The position numbers were made by a program, and so were the translations under genes. Below, piece after piece: positions 47,040 to 57,599 of a stretch of 61,155 nucleotides of DNA. This DNA is from a virus. Each line of letters opens with the position of its first letter. Position 1 is the first letter of the stretch. The notes under the pieces are model-generated. The model ran no database searches, was not told the DNA's origin, and saw only the letters and a list, made by a program, of their open reading frames with translations. Location: positions 1 to 61,155 of the IMG/VR virus record IMGVR_UViG_3300043395_003109; one strand, given 5' to 3'.

Positions 47040-50000
47040 ATGCCACAGGAAACTAATCTCAACGTCTCTCCATATTTTGATGATTTTGATCCAAATAAAG
47101 ACTACTATAAAGTCTTATTTAAACCTGGATATCCTATTCAGGCAAGAGAATTAACAACTTTACAGTCTATTCTCCAAAATCAAGTTGAACAATTTGGAAA
47201 TCATATTTTCAAAGAGGGATCTGTTGTAATTCCTGGACAACTTTCTCTTGATAATCCTTTTTATGCGGTAGAAATTGAATCTACCTTCAATGGAGCACCA
47301 ATTTCTTTATATTTTGATCAACTTCTTGGAACAACTTTAAGGGGAGCAACAAGCGGAGTTTCTGCTAGAGTAGTATATCTTCTTAATAATTTAGAATCTG
47401 AAAGAGGAAACTATACTCTATATCTCCAATATCTGGAAAGTGGTGGAGCAGATTTTACTAATAAAGTTTTTAATGATGGAGAAACTTTAATTGCAGAAAA
47501 AGAAGTTTCCTATGGAAACTTTACTATACAGATTGGTCAAGGAGTATGTAATACAATCTCCACAAGTGCAACTTCAGATGGATCTTCAGTAAAAGTTGCA
47601 AGTGGTATTTATTTCGTAAGAGGAGCATTTGTCAGAGTTCGTGAACAAAGAATTCTTCTCGATCAATATGGAGTTACTCCTTCCTATAAGGTTGGTTTCA
47701 ATATTATAGAAAGTATTGTAACATCAGATGAAGATGAATCTTTATTCGATAATGCACAAGGATTTTCAAACTATGCAGCTCCTGGTGCTGATAGATTTAA
47801 AATCGAACTAGAGTTATCTAAAAAAGAAATTGATGAAGACGTAGATAATTTTGTAGAGATACTTAGAGTTCTGAATGGAACACCTCAGTTCTTTAATAAG
47901 AACCCCCAATATAGTTTAATTAGGGATGAACTTGCAAGAAGAACTGCAGAAACTAATGGAGATTACTACGTAAAACCATTTACTCTATTTGTTCAGGACA
48001 GTTTGAATGATAAAGTATTAAATAATGGTATCTATTTTGAAGGTCAAACAACAGTAAATGGAGATACGCCATCTGAAGACAAGATGGTTTATCAAATTGG
48101 ACCAGGAAAAGCATATGTAAATGGGTACGATGTTGAAAGTATTGCACCAAAACTTTTAGATGTTACAAAACCAAGAACCACAAAAACACTAAACAATCAG
48201 ATACTTCCATACAATGCAGGAAATCTTTTTGTAGTTAATAATACATACGGATCAGCACCTATTGGTCTTGGGACTACATCATATGTAAGTTTAATTGATT
48301 CGAGAATTGGTGATACTCCACACGTAGCGACTGGGACAACAATTGGTGTTGCTAGAGTTTATGATTTTGTTCCAGAGTCCAACTATGTTAATGATACAAG
48401 TAGATCGTTTTTAAGGTTATATGATATTCAAACGTTTACAAATATTGGATTAACTACATCAATTACACAATCACTTCCAGCATTTATCCAAGGTAAAAAG
48501 AGCAATGCCAGTGGATATTTAAGAACCGCAGTTACTGGTTCTTCATCTTTAACTTTATATCAAGTCTCTGGAAGGTTTTTAGAAAATGAAGCAATTACAA
48601 TTAATGGAATTGATAATGGAAGACTGATTAAAACCACAAGAGATTACACCATCTCTGATATAAAATCAGTGTATTCGCAGGTTGGAGTATCAACTTTTAA
48701 TGCCGATTTAGTTTTAGATTCGAGAACTTTAATTGCACCTCAAGGAACAACATTTTTTATCAGTATAAATTCTGGTGGAATTAGTACAGTATCTTCTGGA
48801 CTTGGTACTAACTTTATTAATAAAATTTCTGCCGGTGATATTATTTCATATCCCAATCCAAATCTAGGATTTGATGTAGTATACAATAAAGTAAATTCAG
48901 TTAGTGTAGGTGGTACTAATTTTACGATATCTGCACTTTCAACAGTTTCTGGAATTTGTTCTGGCAATCTACCAACTTCTGCAGTTACGGTTACAAACAT
49001 AGTTAAACTTTCTGCATCATCTTACGGACAAGATACTTCTCTTCTTACTAGATTAAACAGAGAGAATATTTCTTCAGTATCACTAGAAGATAATGAAATA
49101 GTTCAGAGAAGATTTTTCCCCAATGTCTCATTCTCAGGAAATAGTATAACACTCACTATCCCTGTTTCCGATGCAGATATTTACTTTGATTCTTTTGATG
49201 AAGATAGATTTGTTATTACTTACTCTAATGGATCCGTAGAACCACTCCGAAGAGACAAATATAATATTGATGTCACCGGAAAAGTATTAACTTTTAACGG
49301 TTTAAATACTCCAACCTCTACTGGAGTTGCTGATGTAATTGCAACTGTAAGAAATCTTAAACCAAATTCAAAGATTAAAAAGTTAAGTAAAGCAACCACA
49401 TTAGTTGTAAGTAATTCAAAGTTAACATCATCCGGAATTGGAACTACTACTTTAAATGATGGACTAACTTATAGTCAAGTTTATGGAACAAGAGTTCAAG
49501 ATAACGAGATATCATTGAACGTTCCTGATGTTTTAAATGTTCTGGCAGTTTATGAATCATCAACTACTTCAGATCCCTCTCTACCAAATCTAAAACTTAC
49601 ATCATTCACCGGACCAACTAATAATAATCAGGATTTTATTATTGGTGAACAAGTTATTGGACAAACTTCCGGAGCGGTTGGACTTGTTGTTAATCGTATT
49701 TCAACAGATACGATTGAATACGTTTATCTGAACCTAAATCAATTTATAGAAGGTGAAGTTGTAAGAGGCAAAGATTCAATAACTCAAGCATTAATAACTG
49801 AAAAAGGATTAGGCGATAAAAATGTAACTCAAAACTTTACTCTTGATGATGGTCAAAGAAACCAATACTATGATTATGGTAGAATAATAAGAAAGAAAAA
49901 TGTTCTAGAACCGTCTAGAAAACTCAAAATTGTTTTCCAAAATTATACAATCGATTCAAGTGATACTGGAGAATTTATTACAGCAAATAGTTATCTAAAT

Positions 50001-53000
50001 TCCAACTTCAAGACAGAAGTTCCTTATATTAACGGAAGAAGGGTTTCTGATTTTATTGATATTCGTCCAAGAGTTGCTCCATATACTACATCTACAAAAT
50101 CTCCTTTTGAGTTTGAATCTCGTATTTTTACAAATGCTGGTCAGTATTCGCAATATACTCTTGCTCCAGATGAAAATATTGTTCTAAACTATTCCTATTA
50201 TGTTGGAAGAGTTGATAAAGTTTTCTTAAATCAAGATGGAACTTTTGAAGTTGTTTCCGGTGAGCCCGATGACTATCCAAAACCACCTACAGTAAAAGAC
50301 AACTCTTTTCAAATTGCTACTATAACTCTTCCACCATATCTTTACAATCCCAAAAATGCGATTGTAAATATGGCACAACACAAGAGATATCGAATGTCTG
50401 ATATTTCTTTACTTGAAGATAGAATTCAAAGAGTTGAAGAATTTACAACACTTACTGCATTAGAGTCAAAAACTGAAAACTTTACAATTAAAGATGCAGA
50501 AACTGGTCTTGATAGATTTAAGTGTGGCTTCTTTGTTGATGACTTTAAGACTCACATTTATCACGATCTTCAAAATCCAAGCTTTAAATCTTGTATTGAT
50601 AAAGATAGAAAACTTTTAAGGCCTTTACATTATACTACTTCTTTAGATCTTCAACTTGGTTCAGAAGCGATTTCTGGAGTTGGTCAAACATTCTCCCCAA
50701 ATGTAGATCAAAGTTACGTAACAGATTTGGGTTCTCCAGGAGTTAGAAAAACTGGAGATTTGATTACCCTTGATTATACTGAAGTAATGTATGATCAACA
50801 ACTTTTGGCAACAAAGACTGAAAGCGTAACTGCATTCTTGGTTAGATATTGGAGTGGACTGCTTCAATTAAATCCACCAATTGATACTTGGATCGATGAA
50901 AAAGCAATTACTACCACAAGTTTTAATGAAATTAAAACTACAGTAGATCCTCTCCCCGACCAAAATATTACTATTGTTAATAATGTAACTGATAATAAAA
51001 CTGTTTATACAAATCCACCTATTGCACAGGTTGGAGATCAACCATTTGATTGGTTAGGTGCTGCTCGTAATGCTATTGCAACTATTGTAGAAAGAGGAAG
51101 TGTTAGAGGTGGGACAGGGATACGCGACCTGGCAGGTTCCAGTGCATCTATAAATGCAACAGTCATTGGAAGGGGTGGTAATGCAAATGAAATAAGAACA
51201 ATCGAAATTGTTAATGGAGGAACTATCAGAATTAATGGACTTCATTGGAGTGGAGCCGCTGATAGGCAACTACTAGAAAGATACGTTCCTGCTGACGTTG
51301 CAGAACAATTCTTAACAAGAATGAATGGTAGGGGTGGTAATTTAGACTTTACTCCTGGCGGCATGGTTGAAACAAGAAACACTACAACTACTACGACATC
51401 TGCTAGCAATACCACAACAACATTTACACCTCAACAAATTATTCAAAAGGATACTACATCAGAATCTTTATCCCACTACACTCAACCAGTAAGATACCTA
51501 AGAAGTAGAAATATTGAATTTGATGCAAGAGGATTAAAACCACGCACTAGATTCTATAGTTTCTTCCAAGGTATTGATGTTAAGGATTATATTATTCCAA
51601 AACTTCTTGAAGTTCAAATGATTTCGGGTAAGTTCCAAATTGGAGAAACTGTTGAAAGTGATCCTCATTTTACCTCTGCACAAATAAAATTTAGACTCTG
51701 CAAACCAAATCATAAAACAGGACCTTTCAATAGTGATGGTACTCCTATTATTGCAGCAGTTTTAAATCCAGATGGTACTATAAGGACTATTCCTCCAGAT
51801 ATCTTTACGTTGAATCCATATAATCAACAACCAATGCCTAATGATTATAGTGAGTCTTCAACATTCTTAAATGTGGATACAAGATCATTAGAACTTCCAT
51901 CAGAAGTTGCATATTATGGACAAATTGCACCAAATATGAGACTTATTGGAAAAACTTCAGGTGCTGTTGCAAGAATCTCTAACATTCGATTGCTCTCCGA
52001 TAATAATGGAAGATTATTGGGATCTTTGTTTGTTCCAGATCCAGGTACAGTAGGTAATCCAAAATGGATTAATGGGGAAAATACATTTACTTTAATTGAT
52101 ACGGAAAAACTTGAAAATATTAAATTAACTGAATTTATTGCAAACTCTAGAATTAATGAAAGTAGTGCGGAGGCACCATTTACTTCACGCGGAATTGTTA
52201 ATATTGCAGAGACTAATATTCTAACAACGAGAAATATTACAATTATTCCACCACAAAAAATTAATACCACAACAATTACAAATACTACAACAAATATAAC
52301 TACAATTACACAGACTGCTCAACCGGGAGCAGTAACAATAGGACAACCTCACGACCCATTAGCACAATCATTCTATGTTTTTGAAGATACTGGCATATTC
52401 TTAACTTCGGTTGATATATGGTTTGAAACAAAAGATCCTGATAATATGCCCGTTACTCTCCAAATTAGACCATTGATTGCTGGTGTTCCAAGTAATATTG
52501 TTGTTCCATTTTCCGAAGTTACTCTGACTCCAGATCAAATCAATCTATCCGTTGATGGTACTGTTCCAACTAAGTTTATTTTCCCATCACCGGTATTTTT
52601 AACTGGACCAAAGCAACAAACAGTCCGTCAAGCACCAATTGCAAGTCAAACACAAGCAGAATATGCAATTGTTTTACTCTCCGACAGCCCAAATTTCAGA
52701 GTATTTGTAACTGAACTTGGCCAAAATGACATTCTTTCTGGAGTAAAAGTATCAAGACAACCAACATTAGGAAGTCTCTTTAAGTCACAAAACGGAACTG
52801 TTTGGTCTCCAGCGCAACTTGAAGATCTCAAGTATAGAATTAATAGAGCAAACTTTGTAAATGAAGGTTTGGTTAGATTCTTTAATCCAAAACTATCTCT
52901 TGGAAACAAAAAAGTTTCTGTAACAGGTCCTAATCAAATTCAAACTATTTCTAAGAGAATTGTTGTTGGACTTGGATCAACTGGATATGATCCAAACCTT

Positions 53001-54881
53001 ATTATTCCGGGGGTCACAATTAAGCAAGGATCTTCATCATCAACTCTAATTGGTATTGCTGGAAGTATTACTATTGGTACTGGTGTTACTATAACAAATG
53101 CTGGTGTTGGATATACTCCAGCTTCTGGATCATTGACATATTCTAATATTGATTTAACTACAGAAACTGGATATGGTCAGGGGGCAAAAGCAAGTGTAAC
53201 TGTAAATAATGGTTCAATCAATACAGTCAATATTACATCTGGAGGAACTGGATATCAAGTTGGAGATTCTCTATTGATTCCAAATATCGGACAAAATGTT
53301 GGATTTGGTGGAAGAGTTGTTGTCTCCACAATTGCATCAAATAATACATTTGTTCTTGATAATGTTCAAGGGTCTTTCTCTGCAGGAATCAATACAATTA
53401 GTTATGTTAACTCCTCCGGTGTTACAACTTATGTTGGTACTGCTGTAACAATTTCTAGTATTGCAGCAGATCAATATTATACAGGCACGCATCTTAAGAT
53501 TTATCAGCAAAATCATGGTATGCATTCATCTGAAAATTATGTAAAGATCAGTGAGATGCGACCAACTAACAGTGAAGTAAATTCTAGAACTACATCTGCG
53601 ATTACTTCCACAGAAGTCAATTCAATTCCTGTTGTTTCTGGAGTAGGATTTACTAACTTTGAAGGAGTTGCTGTAAGTGCTTCAAATCCAGGTTATATAA
53701 TCATTGGAAATGAAGTTATTAAGTATACTGGTGTTTCTGGCAATTCTCTCACTACTCTAACAAGAGCAATTGATGACACTCAAGCAATTGCATATGATTC
53801 TGGTGTTTATGTTTATAAGTATCAATTCAATGGTGTATCTCTAAGAAGAATTAATAAAGTACATAATTTTGCTGAGGTTGCTGATACTACAATTCATCCA
53901 ATTGATCTTGATAGTTATTACATCAAGATTGATATGGATTCTACTGATTTTGAAGGAACTGGAATTGGATCGGATAGAACTAATGATCTTTATTTTAATT
54001 CAACAATTCAAACGGGTAATTCTGGTACAGTAATTACCAATAATATTCAATATGAATCAATCACACCAAATATTGCAAATATTACTCCAGCAAAAACTAA
54101 TTTAACTGCAAGAATTAGAACTTTTACTGGAACCAGTATTGGTGGAAATGAAAAGTCATTTATTGATCGCGGATTCGAATCAATTTCTCTTGCAGATACA
54201 ACGTACTTCACTGAACCTAAACTTATTTGTTCTGATGTCAATGAAGAAAGATTCATTACTGAAAGTCCAGGAAATCGCTCATTGACAATGGAATTCTTGA
54301 TGACTTCATCGGATTCAAGAGTTTCGCCCGTGATTGATACTATTTGCACTTCAGTAATTACAACTTCTAACTTAATTAATAACCCAGTTGGAATTCAAAC
54401 AGCATCTCTCTATGCAGATGACGATACTGTCAGAAGTCTTTATTTTGATAATCATAATGCAATTTACATTTCAAAACCAGTTAGACTAAAACTTCCTGCT
54501 AACTCTCTGAAAGTTCTTCTCACTGCAAGTAGAAATGATTCTAATGATATTAGGGTTCTTTATAGAATATTCAGAGATGATGCTCCAGATTCTTCTCAAA
54601 ATTATGAATTGTTCCCTGGATACTCTAATTACAGAACAGATGGATTTGGAATTAAGAGAGTTATAGATTCTTCAAAAAATGATGGTTCTGCAGATTCTAT
54701 GGTAAAAGAAACTTCTGATAGATCATTTAAAGATTATGAATATAGTATCGATGATCTTCCAAGTTTCAATGCGTTTTCAATTAAAATTGTAATGGCAGGA
54801 ACTAATCAAGCAACTCCTCCACTAATTTCTGATTTGAGAGCAATTGCCACAATAAAACCCGAAGCACCTAAACCATTATAA
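47040..54881 (+). CDS. DUF4815-type large virion structural protein, 2613 aa
   Basis: The N-terminus YFDDFDPNKDYYKVLFKPGY followed by QARELTTLQSILQNQVEQFG is the DUF4815 signature of cyanophage tail or baseplate proteins. Residues about 1100-1160 contain a coiled-coil-like stretch (ISLLEDRIQRVEEFTTLTAL). About 1790-1900 there is a beta domain (LAQSFYVFEDTGIFLTSVDI). Gly-repeats occur at about 2010-2090, and an 'I-G-N-E-V-I-K-Y' module at about 2220. It follows gp8 as gp9/gp10-type proteins do in T4, so it is probably a baseplate-peripheral or fibre-attachment protein. Confidence 0.85.
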   Translation: MPQETNLNVSPYFDDFDPNKDYYKVLFKPGYPIQARELTTLQSILQNQVEQFGNHIFKEGSVVIPGQLSLDNPFYAVEIESTFNGAPISLYFDQLLGTTLRGATSGVSARVVYLLNNLESERGNYTLYLQYLESGGADFTNKVFNDGETLIAEKEVSYGNFTIQIGQGVCNTISTSATSDGSSVKVASGIYFVRGAFVRVREQRILLDQYGVTPSYKVGFNIIESIVTSDEDESLFDNAQGFSNYAAPGADRFKIELELSKKEIDEDVDNFVEILRVLNGTPQFFNKNPQYSLIRDELARRTAETNGDYYVKPFTLFVQDSLNDKVLNNGIYFEGQTTVNGDTPSEDKMVYQIGPGKAYVNGYDVESIAPKLLDVTKPRTTKTLNNQILPYNAGNLFVVNNTYGSAPIGLGTTSYVSLIDSRIGDTPHVATGTTIGVARVYDFVPESNYVNDTSRSFLRLYDIQTFTNIGLTTSITQSLPAFIQGKKSNASGYLRTAVTGSSSLTLYQVSGRFLENEAITINGIDNGRLIKTTRDYTISDIKSVYSQVGVSTFNADLVLDSRTLIAPQGTTFFISINSGGISTVSSGLGTNFINKISAGDIISYPNPNLGFDVVYNKVNSVSVGGTNFTISALSTVSGICSGNLPTSAVTVTNIVKLSASSYGQDTSLLTRLNRENISSVSLEDNEIVQRRFFPNVSFSGNSITLTIPVSDADIYFDSFDEDRFVITYSNGSVEPLRRDKYNIDVTGKVLTFNGLNTPTSTGVADVIATVRNLKPNSKIKKLSKATTLVVSNSKLTSSGIGTTTLNDGLTYSQVYGTRVQDNEISLNVPDVLNVLAVYESSTTSDPSLPNLKLTSFTGPTNNNQDFIIGEQVIGQTSGAVGLVVNRISTDTIEYVYLNLNQFIEGEVVRGKDSITQALITEKGLGDKNVTQNFTLDDGQRNQYYDYGRIIRKKNVLEPSRKLKIVFQNYTIDSSDTGEFITANSYLNSNFKTEVPYINGRRVSDFIDIRPRVAPYTTSTKSPFEFESRIFTNAGQYSQYTLAPDENIVLNYSYYVGRVDKVFLNQDGTFEVVSGEPDDYPKPPTVKDNSFQIATITLPPYLYNPKNAIVNMAQHKRYRMSDISLLEDRIQRVEEFTTLTALESKTENFTIKDAETGLDRFKCGFFVDDFKTHIYHDLQNPSFKSCIDKDRKLLRPLHYTTSLDLQLGSEAISGVGQTFSPNVDQSYVTDLGSPGVRKTGDLITLDYTEVMYDQQLLATKTESVTAFLVRYWSGLLQLNPPIDTWIDEKAITTTSFNEIKTTVDPLPDQNITIVNNVTDNKTVYTNPPIAQVGDQPFDWLGAARNAIATIVERGSVRGGTGIRDLAGSSASINATVIGRGGNANEIRTIEIVNGGTIRINGLHWSGAADRQLLERYVPADVAEQFLTRMNGRGGNLDFTPGGMVETRNTTTTTTSASNTTTTFTPQQIIQKDTTSESLSHYTQPVRYLRSRNIEFDARGLKPRTRFYSFFQGIDVKDYIIPKLLEVQMISGKFQIGETVESDPHFTSAQIKFRLCKPNHKTGPFNSDGTPIIAAVLNPDGTIRTIPPDIFTLNPYNQQPMPNDYSESSTFLNVDTRSLELPSEVAYYGQIAPNMRLIGKTSGAVARISNIRLLSDNNGRLLGSLFVPDPGTVGNPKWINGENTFTLIDTEKLENIKLTEFIANSRINESSAEAPFTSRGIVNIAETNILTTRNITIIPPQKINTTTITNTTTNITTITQTAQPGAVTIGQPHDPLAQSFYVFEDTGIFLTSVDIWFETKDPDNMPVTLQIRPLIAGVPSNIVVPFSEVTLTPDQINLSVDGTVPTKFIFPSPVFLTGPKQQTVRQAPIASQTQAEYAIVLLSDSPNFRVFVTELGQNDILSGVKVSRQPTLGSLFKSQNGTVWSPAQLEDLKYRINRANFVNEGLVRFFNPKLSLGNKKVSVTGPNQIQTISKRIVVGLGSTGYDPNLIIPGVTIKQGSSSSTLIGIAGSITIGTGVTITNAGVGYTPASGSLTYSNIDLTTETGYGQGAKASVTVNNGSINTVNITSGGTGYQVGDSLLIPNIGQNVGFGGRVVVSTIASNNTFVLDNVQGSFSAGINTISYVNSSGVTTYVGTAVTISSIAADQYYTGTHLKIYQQNHGMHSSENYVKISEMRPTNSEVNSRTTSAITSTEVNSIPVVSGVGFTNFEGVAVSASNPGYIIIGNEVIKYTGVSGNSLTTLTRAIDDTQAIAYDSGVYVYKYQFNGVSLRRINKVHNFAEVADTTIHPIDLDSYYIKIDMDSTDFEGTGIGSDRTNDLYFNSTIQTGNSGTVITNNIQYESITPNIANITPAKTNLTARIRTFTGTSIGGNEKSFIDRGFESISLADTTYFTEPKLICSDVNEERFITESPGNRSLTMEFLMTSSDSRVSPVIDTICTSVITTSNLINNPVGIQTASLYADDDTVRSLYFDNHNAIYISKPVRLKLPANSLKVLLTASRNDSNDIRVLYRIFRDDAPDSSQNYELFPGYSNYRTDGFGIKRVIDSSKNDGSADSMVKETSDRSFKDYEYSIDDLPSFNAFSIKIVMAGTNQATPPLISDLRAIATIKPEAPKPL

Positions 54882-54886
54882 TATTC

Positions 54887-55111
54887 ATGGAATACATTAA
54901 AGTAAAGGATAAAGATCATCTTGAAAGAGACACTTACTCTCATGGAATTGTAAGCACGGATGTTGATAGTTACAATGCTTACATTCAAAGTTATAAAAAA
55001 GCGTATAATGAATCACAGAGAATAAAAAATCTAGAAAGTGACGTAAGTGAAATGAAAAATGATTTGAATGAAATTAAAAACTTATTGAGGAATTTAGCAA
55101 ATGGATCCTGA
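54887..55111 (+). CDS. Small coiled-coil protein, 74 aa
   Basis: MEYIKVKDKDHLERDTYSHG, then NLESDVSEMKNDLNEIKNLL: a clear C-terminal coiled coil. The segment VSTDVDSYNAYIQSYKKAY is common to small cyanophage proteins in front of gp13. Possibly a virion or assembly factor. Overlaps the next gene by 11 bases. Confidence 0.8.
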   Translation: MEYIKVKDKDHLERDTYSHGIVSTDVDSYNAYIQSYKKAYNESQRIKNLESDVSEMKNDLNEIKNLLRNLANGS

Positions 55112-55271
55112 TAAAATATCTCTAGAAAATATGAGTAAACTATTTGAATATGAAAAACTTTCTAGAGATATAGATAGTATAGAAGATATTGAAACTTTGA
55201 GAAATCTAGCAAAATCTTATATTAAACTATACTTTAAACAACAAGAAGTAGTTGCAGGTTTTAAAATCTAA
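55101..55271 (+). CDS. Small helical protein, 56 aa
   Basis: MDPDKISLENMSKLFEYEKL, then ETLRNLAKSYIKLYFKQQEV. Pure helix. Conserved position between the coiled-coil gene and gp13 (TAATG overlap). I recall equivalents in cyanophages, function unknown. Confidence 0.75.
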   Translation: MDPDKISLENMSKLFEYEKLSRDIDSIEDIETLRNLAKSYIKLYFKQQEVVAGFKI

Positions 55272-56125
55272 TGGCACAACCATCCACTCGACAAGAACTT
55301 ATTAATTACTGCAAAAGAAAACTAGGAGCTCCTGTTCTAGAAATTAACGTTGCAGATGAACAAATTGAAGATTTAGTGGATGATGCCGTTCAGTTTTTTC
55401 AAGAAAGGCATTTTGATGGAGTATATCCAACTTTTTATAAGTATAAGGTAACCCAGGCAGATATTGATAGAGGAAGAGCAGGAACTGCAAGTAATGCAGT
55501 TAGTTCTGTAGGTATTGCAACTACTTCAGCGACAGCAAATATAGTCGGAACTGCCACGACTTTTTCATACTATGAAAATAGTAATTATCTACAAATGCCT
55601 CCAAATATTATTGGAGTAAACAAAATTTTTATTTTTGATGGTGCAAATACTATTACACATAATATGTTCAGTGTAAAGTATCAATTATTCTTGAATGATA
55701 TCTATTACTGGGGAACAACAGAACTTCTAAGTTATGCAATGGTTAAGACATATCTAGAAGACCTGGATTTTCTCCTGAATACACAGAAACAAATAAGATT
55801 TAATAAGAGACAGGATAGGTTGTATTTAGATATTGATTGGGGATCTGTAAGGGAAAATCAGTTCTTTATTATTGATTGTTATTCAACCCTTGATCCCAAT
55901 GATTATTCAAGAGTTTGGAATGATTCTTTCTTAAAACCATATCTAACTTCCCTCATTAAGAGGCAGTGGGGTCAAAATATGATGAAATTTACTGGGGTTA
56001 AACTTCCAGGTGGTGTCGAATTGAATGGCAGACAAATGTATGACGATGCTCAGAGGGAAATTGATATTCTAATGGAAAAAATGTCTAGCACTTACGAACT
56101 TCCACCTCTGGATATGATAGGTTAA
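55271..56125 (+). CDS. 13: gp13-like neck protein, 284 aa
   Basis: Closes the portal after DNA packaging together with gp14. STRQELINYCKRKLGAPVLE, QIEDLVDDAVQFFQERHFD and WGSVRENQFFIIDCYSTLDP are typical. The C-terminus ends ELPPLDMIG as in other cyanophages. Length is near T4 gp13 (309 aa). Followed four bases later by gp14. Confidence 0.92.
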   Translation: MAQPSTRQELINYCKRKLGAPVLEINVADEQIEDLVDDAVQFFQERHFDGVYPTFYKYKVTQADIDRGRAGTASNAVSSVGIATTSATANIVGTATTFSYYENSNYLQMPPNIIGVNKIFIFDGANTITHNMFSVKYQLFLNDIYYWGTTELLSYAMVKTYLEDLDFLLNTQKQIRFNKRQDRLYLDIDWGSVRENQFFIIDCYSTLDPNDYSRVWNDSFLKPYLTSLIKRQWGQNMMKFTGVKLPGGVELNGRQMYDDAQREIDILMEKMSSTYELPPLDMIG

Positions 56126-56129
56126 TCAT

Positions 56130-57542
56130 ATGCTTAATCCATTCTTTCTTCAAGGTTCTAAAACAGAGCAAGGTCTCATTCAAGATCTTATTAATGAACA
56201 GTTGAGGATGTATGGCGTTGAAGTTCATTATTTACCAAGACAGTTTATCACAGAAAAAACAGTCATAAGAGAAGTTATCGAATCTGAATTCAATAATGCA
56301 TATCCTATTGAAGCATATGTAGACACGTATGATGGTTACAGTGATAATCCAACTATTTTATCAAAGTTTGGAATTCAAGCACTCAATGAAATAACATTAA
56401 CTATTTCTAGAGAAAGATTCAAAAATTATATTTCACCTTTAGTTCAAGATCAACCAAATATAAAAGTATCATCAAGACCAAAAGAAGGAGATTTAATTTA
56501 TTTTCCTTTGGGTAAAAGGTTATTTGAGGTTAAGTATGTAGAACACGAAAAACCATTTTATCAACTTCAAGGATTATACACATATCAACTTAGGTGCGAA
56601 CTCTTCAGATATGAAGATGAAGTTATTGATACAAGTATTGACGAAATTGATGAACTTATTGGAGGAAATGACTCGACAGATTCTGATAAGGTTTCTGTTG
56701 GAAATATTGTAAACCTTACTATGGTTGGAGTTGGTTCTACTGCAACTGCATCTGTAACTATAGTAAATGGTGGAGTAAGATATATTACAGTAACAAATCG
56801 TGGTGGAGGATATACAAGCACACCAACAGTTGGAATTTCTTCTGCACCTTCTGGAGGAAAAACTGCAGATGCAATCGCTAAAATGATCAGTGGAATTGTT
56901 GCATGTAATTCAAACGTAAATCCAAAAGCACAATCTGTTCAGAGTGTTGAAATTGCAAATGCAGGTTATGGATATACTGTTGCACCATCTGTGAGATTTA
57001 TTGGTGGTGAGGGTAAAGGTGCGACAGGCATTGCATCAATTGGTAACGGTATAATTGGATCTATTACGGTTACAAATTCAGGATCAGGATATGTAGCGCC
57101 ACCTTCTATCATATTCACAGGAATATCTACAGTATCAGCAGCTGCGACAGCTGTTGTCTCTGCTGCAGGAACTATTACATCAATTAGAATTACAAATGCA
57201 GGACTAGGATACACTGTTGCCCCAACAATTACAATTGGAAATCCAGCACTTACTTCATCTGGAAATTTTGTATTTAATGAAACGGTGACAGGATCTCAAA
57301 GTGGAGTTACTGCAAGAGTTAAATCTTGGAATTCTATTACCAATGTTCTCCAAGTTTCTAATCTTACTGGAGAATTTAAAGTTGGAGAAAATATTGTAGG
57401 GTCTGCTTCAAGTGCTTCACATTATTTGAGATCCATTGACGTATTCCCAACTAGAGACGGATATGCGACAAATGATGAGATTGAAGAAGAAGCGGCCGAC
57501 ATTATTGATTTCGATGAATCAAATCCTTTTGGAATGCCGTAA
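56130..57542 (+). CDS. 14: gp14-like neck protein with inserted Gly-repeats, 470 aa
   Basis: Residues 1-180 match T4 gp14: YGVEVHYLPRQFITEKTVIR, ILSKFGIQALNEITLTISRE, RPKEGDLIYFPLGKRLFEV. T4 gp14 is 256 aa; the excess here is residues about 190-390, an array of beta repeats (NRGGGYTSTPTVGI, NAGYGYTVAPSVRFIGGEGK, NSGSGYVAPPSIIFTG, NAGLGYTVAPTITIG). The C-terminus (FPTRDGYATNDEIEEEAADI) is again gp14-like. The repeats probably project from the neck and could bind glycans or form whisker-like decoration. Confidence 0.9.
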   Translation: MLNPFFLQGSKTEQGLIQDLINEQLRMYGVEVHYLPRQFITEKTVIREVIESEFNNAYPIEAYVDTYDGYSDNPTILSKFGIQALNEITLTISRERFKNYISPLVQDQPNIKVSSRPKEGDLIYFPLGKRLFEVKYVEHEKPFYQLQGLYTYQLRCELFRYEDEVIDTSIDEIDELIGGNDSTDSDKVSVGNIVNLTMVGVGSTATASVTIVNGGVRYITVTNRGGGYTSTPTVGISSAPSGGKTADAIAKMISGIVACNSNVNPKAQSVQSVEIANAGYGYTVAPSVRFIGGEGKGATGIASIGNGIIGSITVTNSGSGYVAPPSIIFTGISTVSAAATAVVSAAGTITSIRITNAGLGYTVAPTITIGNPALTSSGNFVFNETVTGSQSGVTARVKSWNSITNVLQVSNLTGEFKVGENIVGSASSASHYLRSIDVFPTRDGYATNDEIEEEAADIIDFDESNPFGMP

Positions 57543-57546
57543 ATCA

Positions 57547-57554
57547 TATAAATA
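57547..57554 (+). promoter_or_regulatory. T4-type late promoter TATAAATA before gp15
   Basis: Perfect octamer five bases after the gp14 stop. ATG of gp15 is 46 bases downstream. A second partial match (TTAAATA) follows near 57570. Confidence 0.75.
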
Positions 57555-57599
57555 TTAGTTATTAATTTGATTAAATAGTAGTACTATAAAGTTAGAAGT

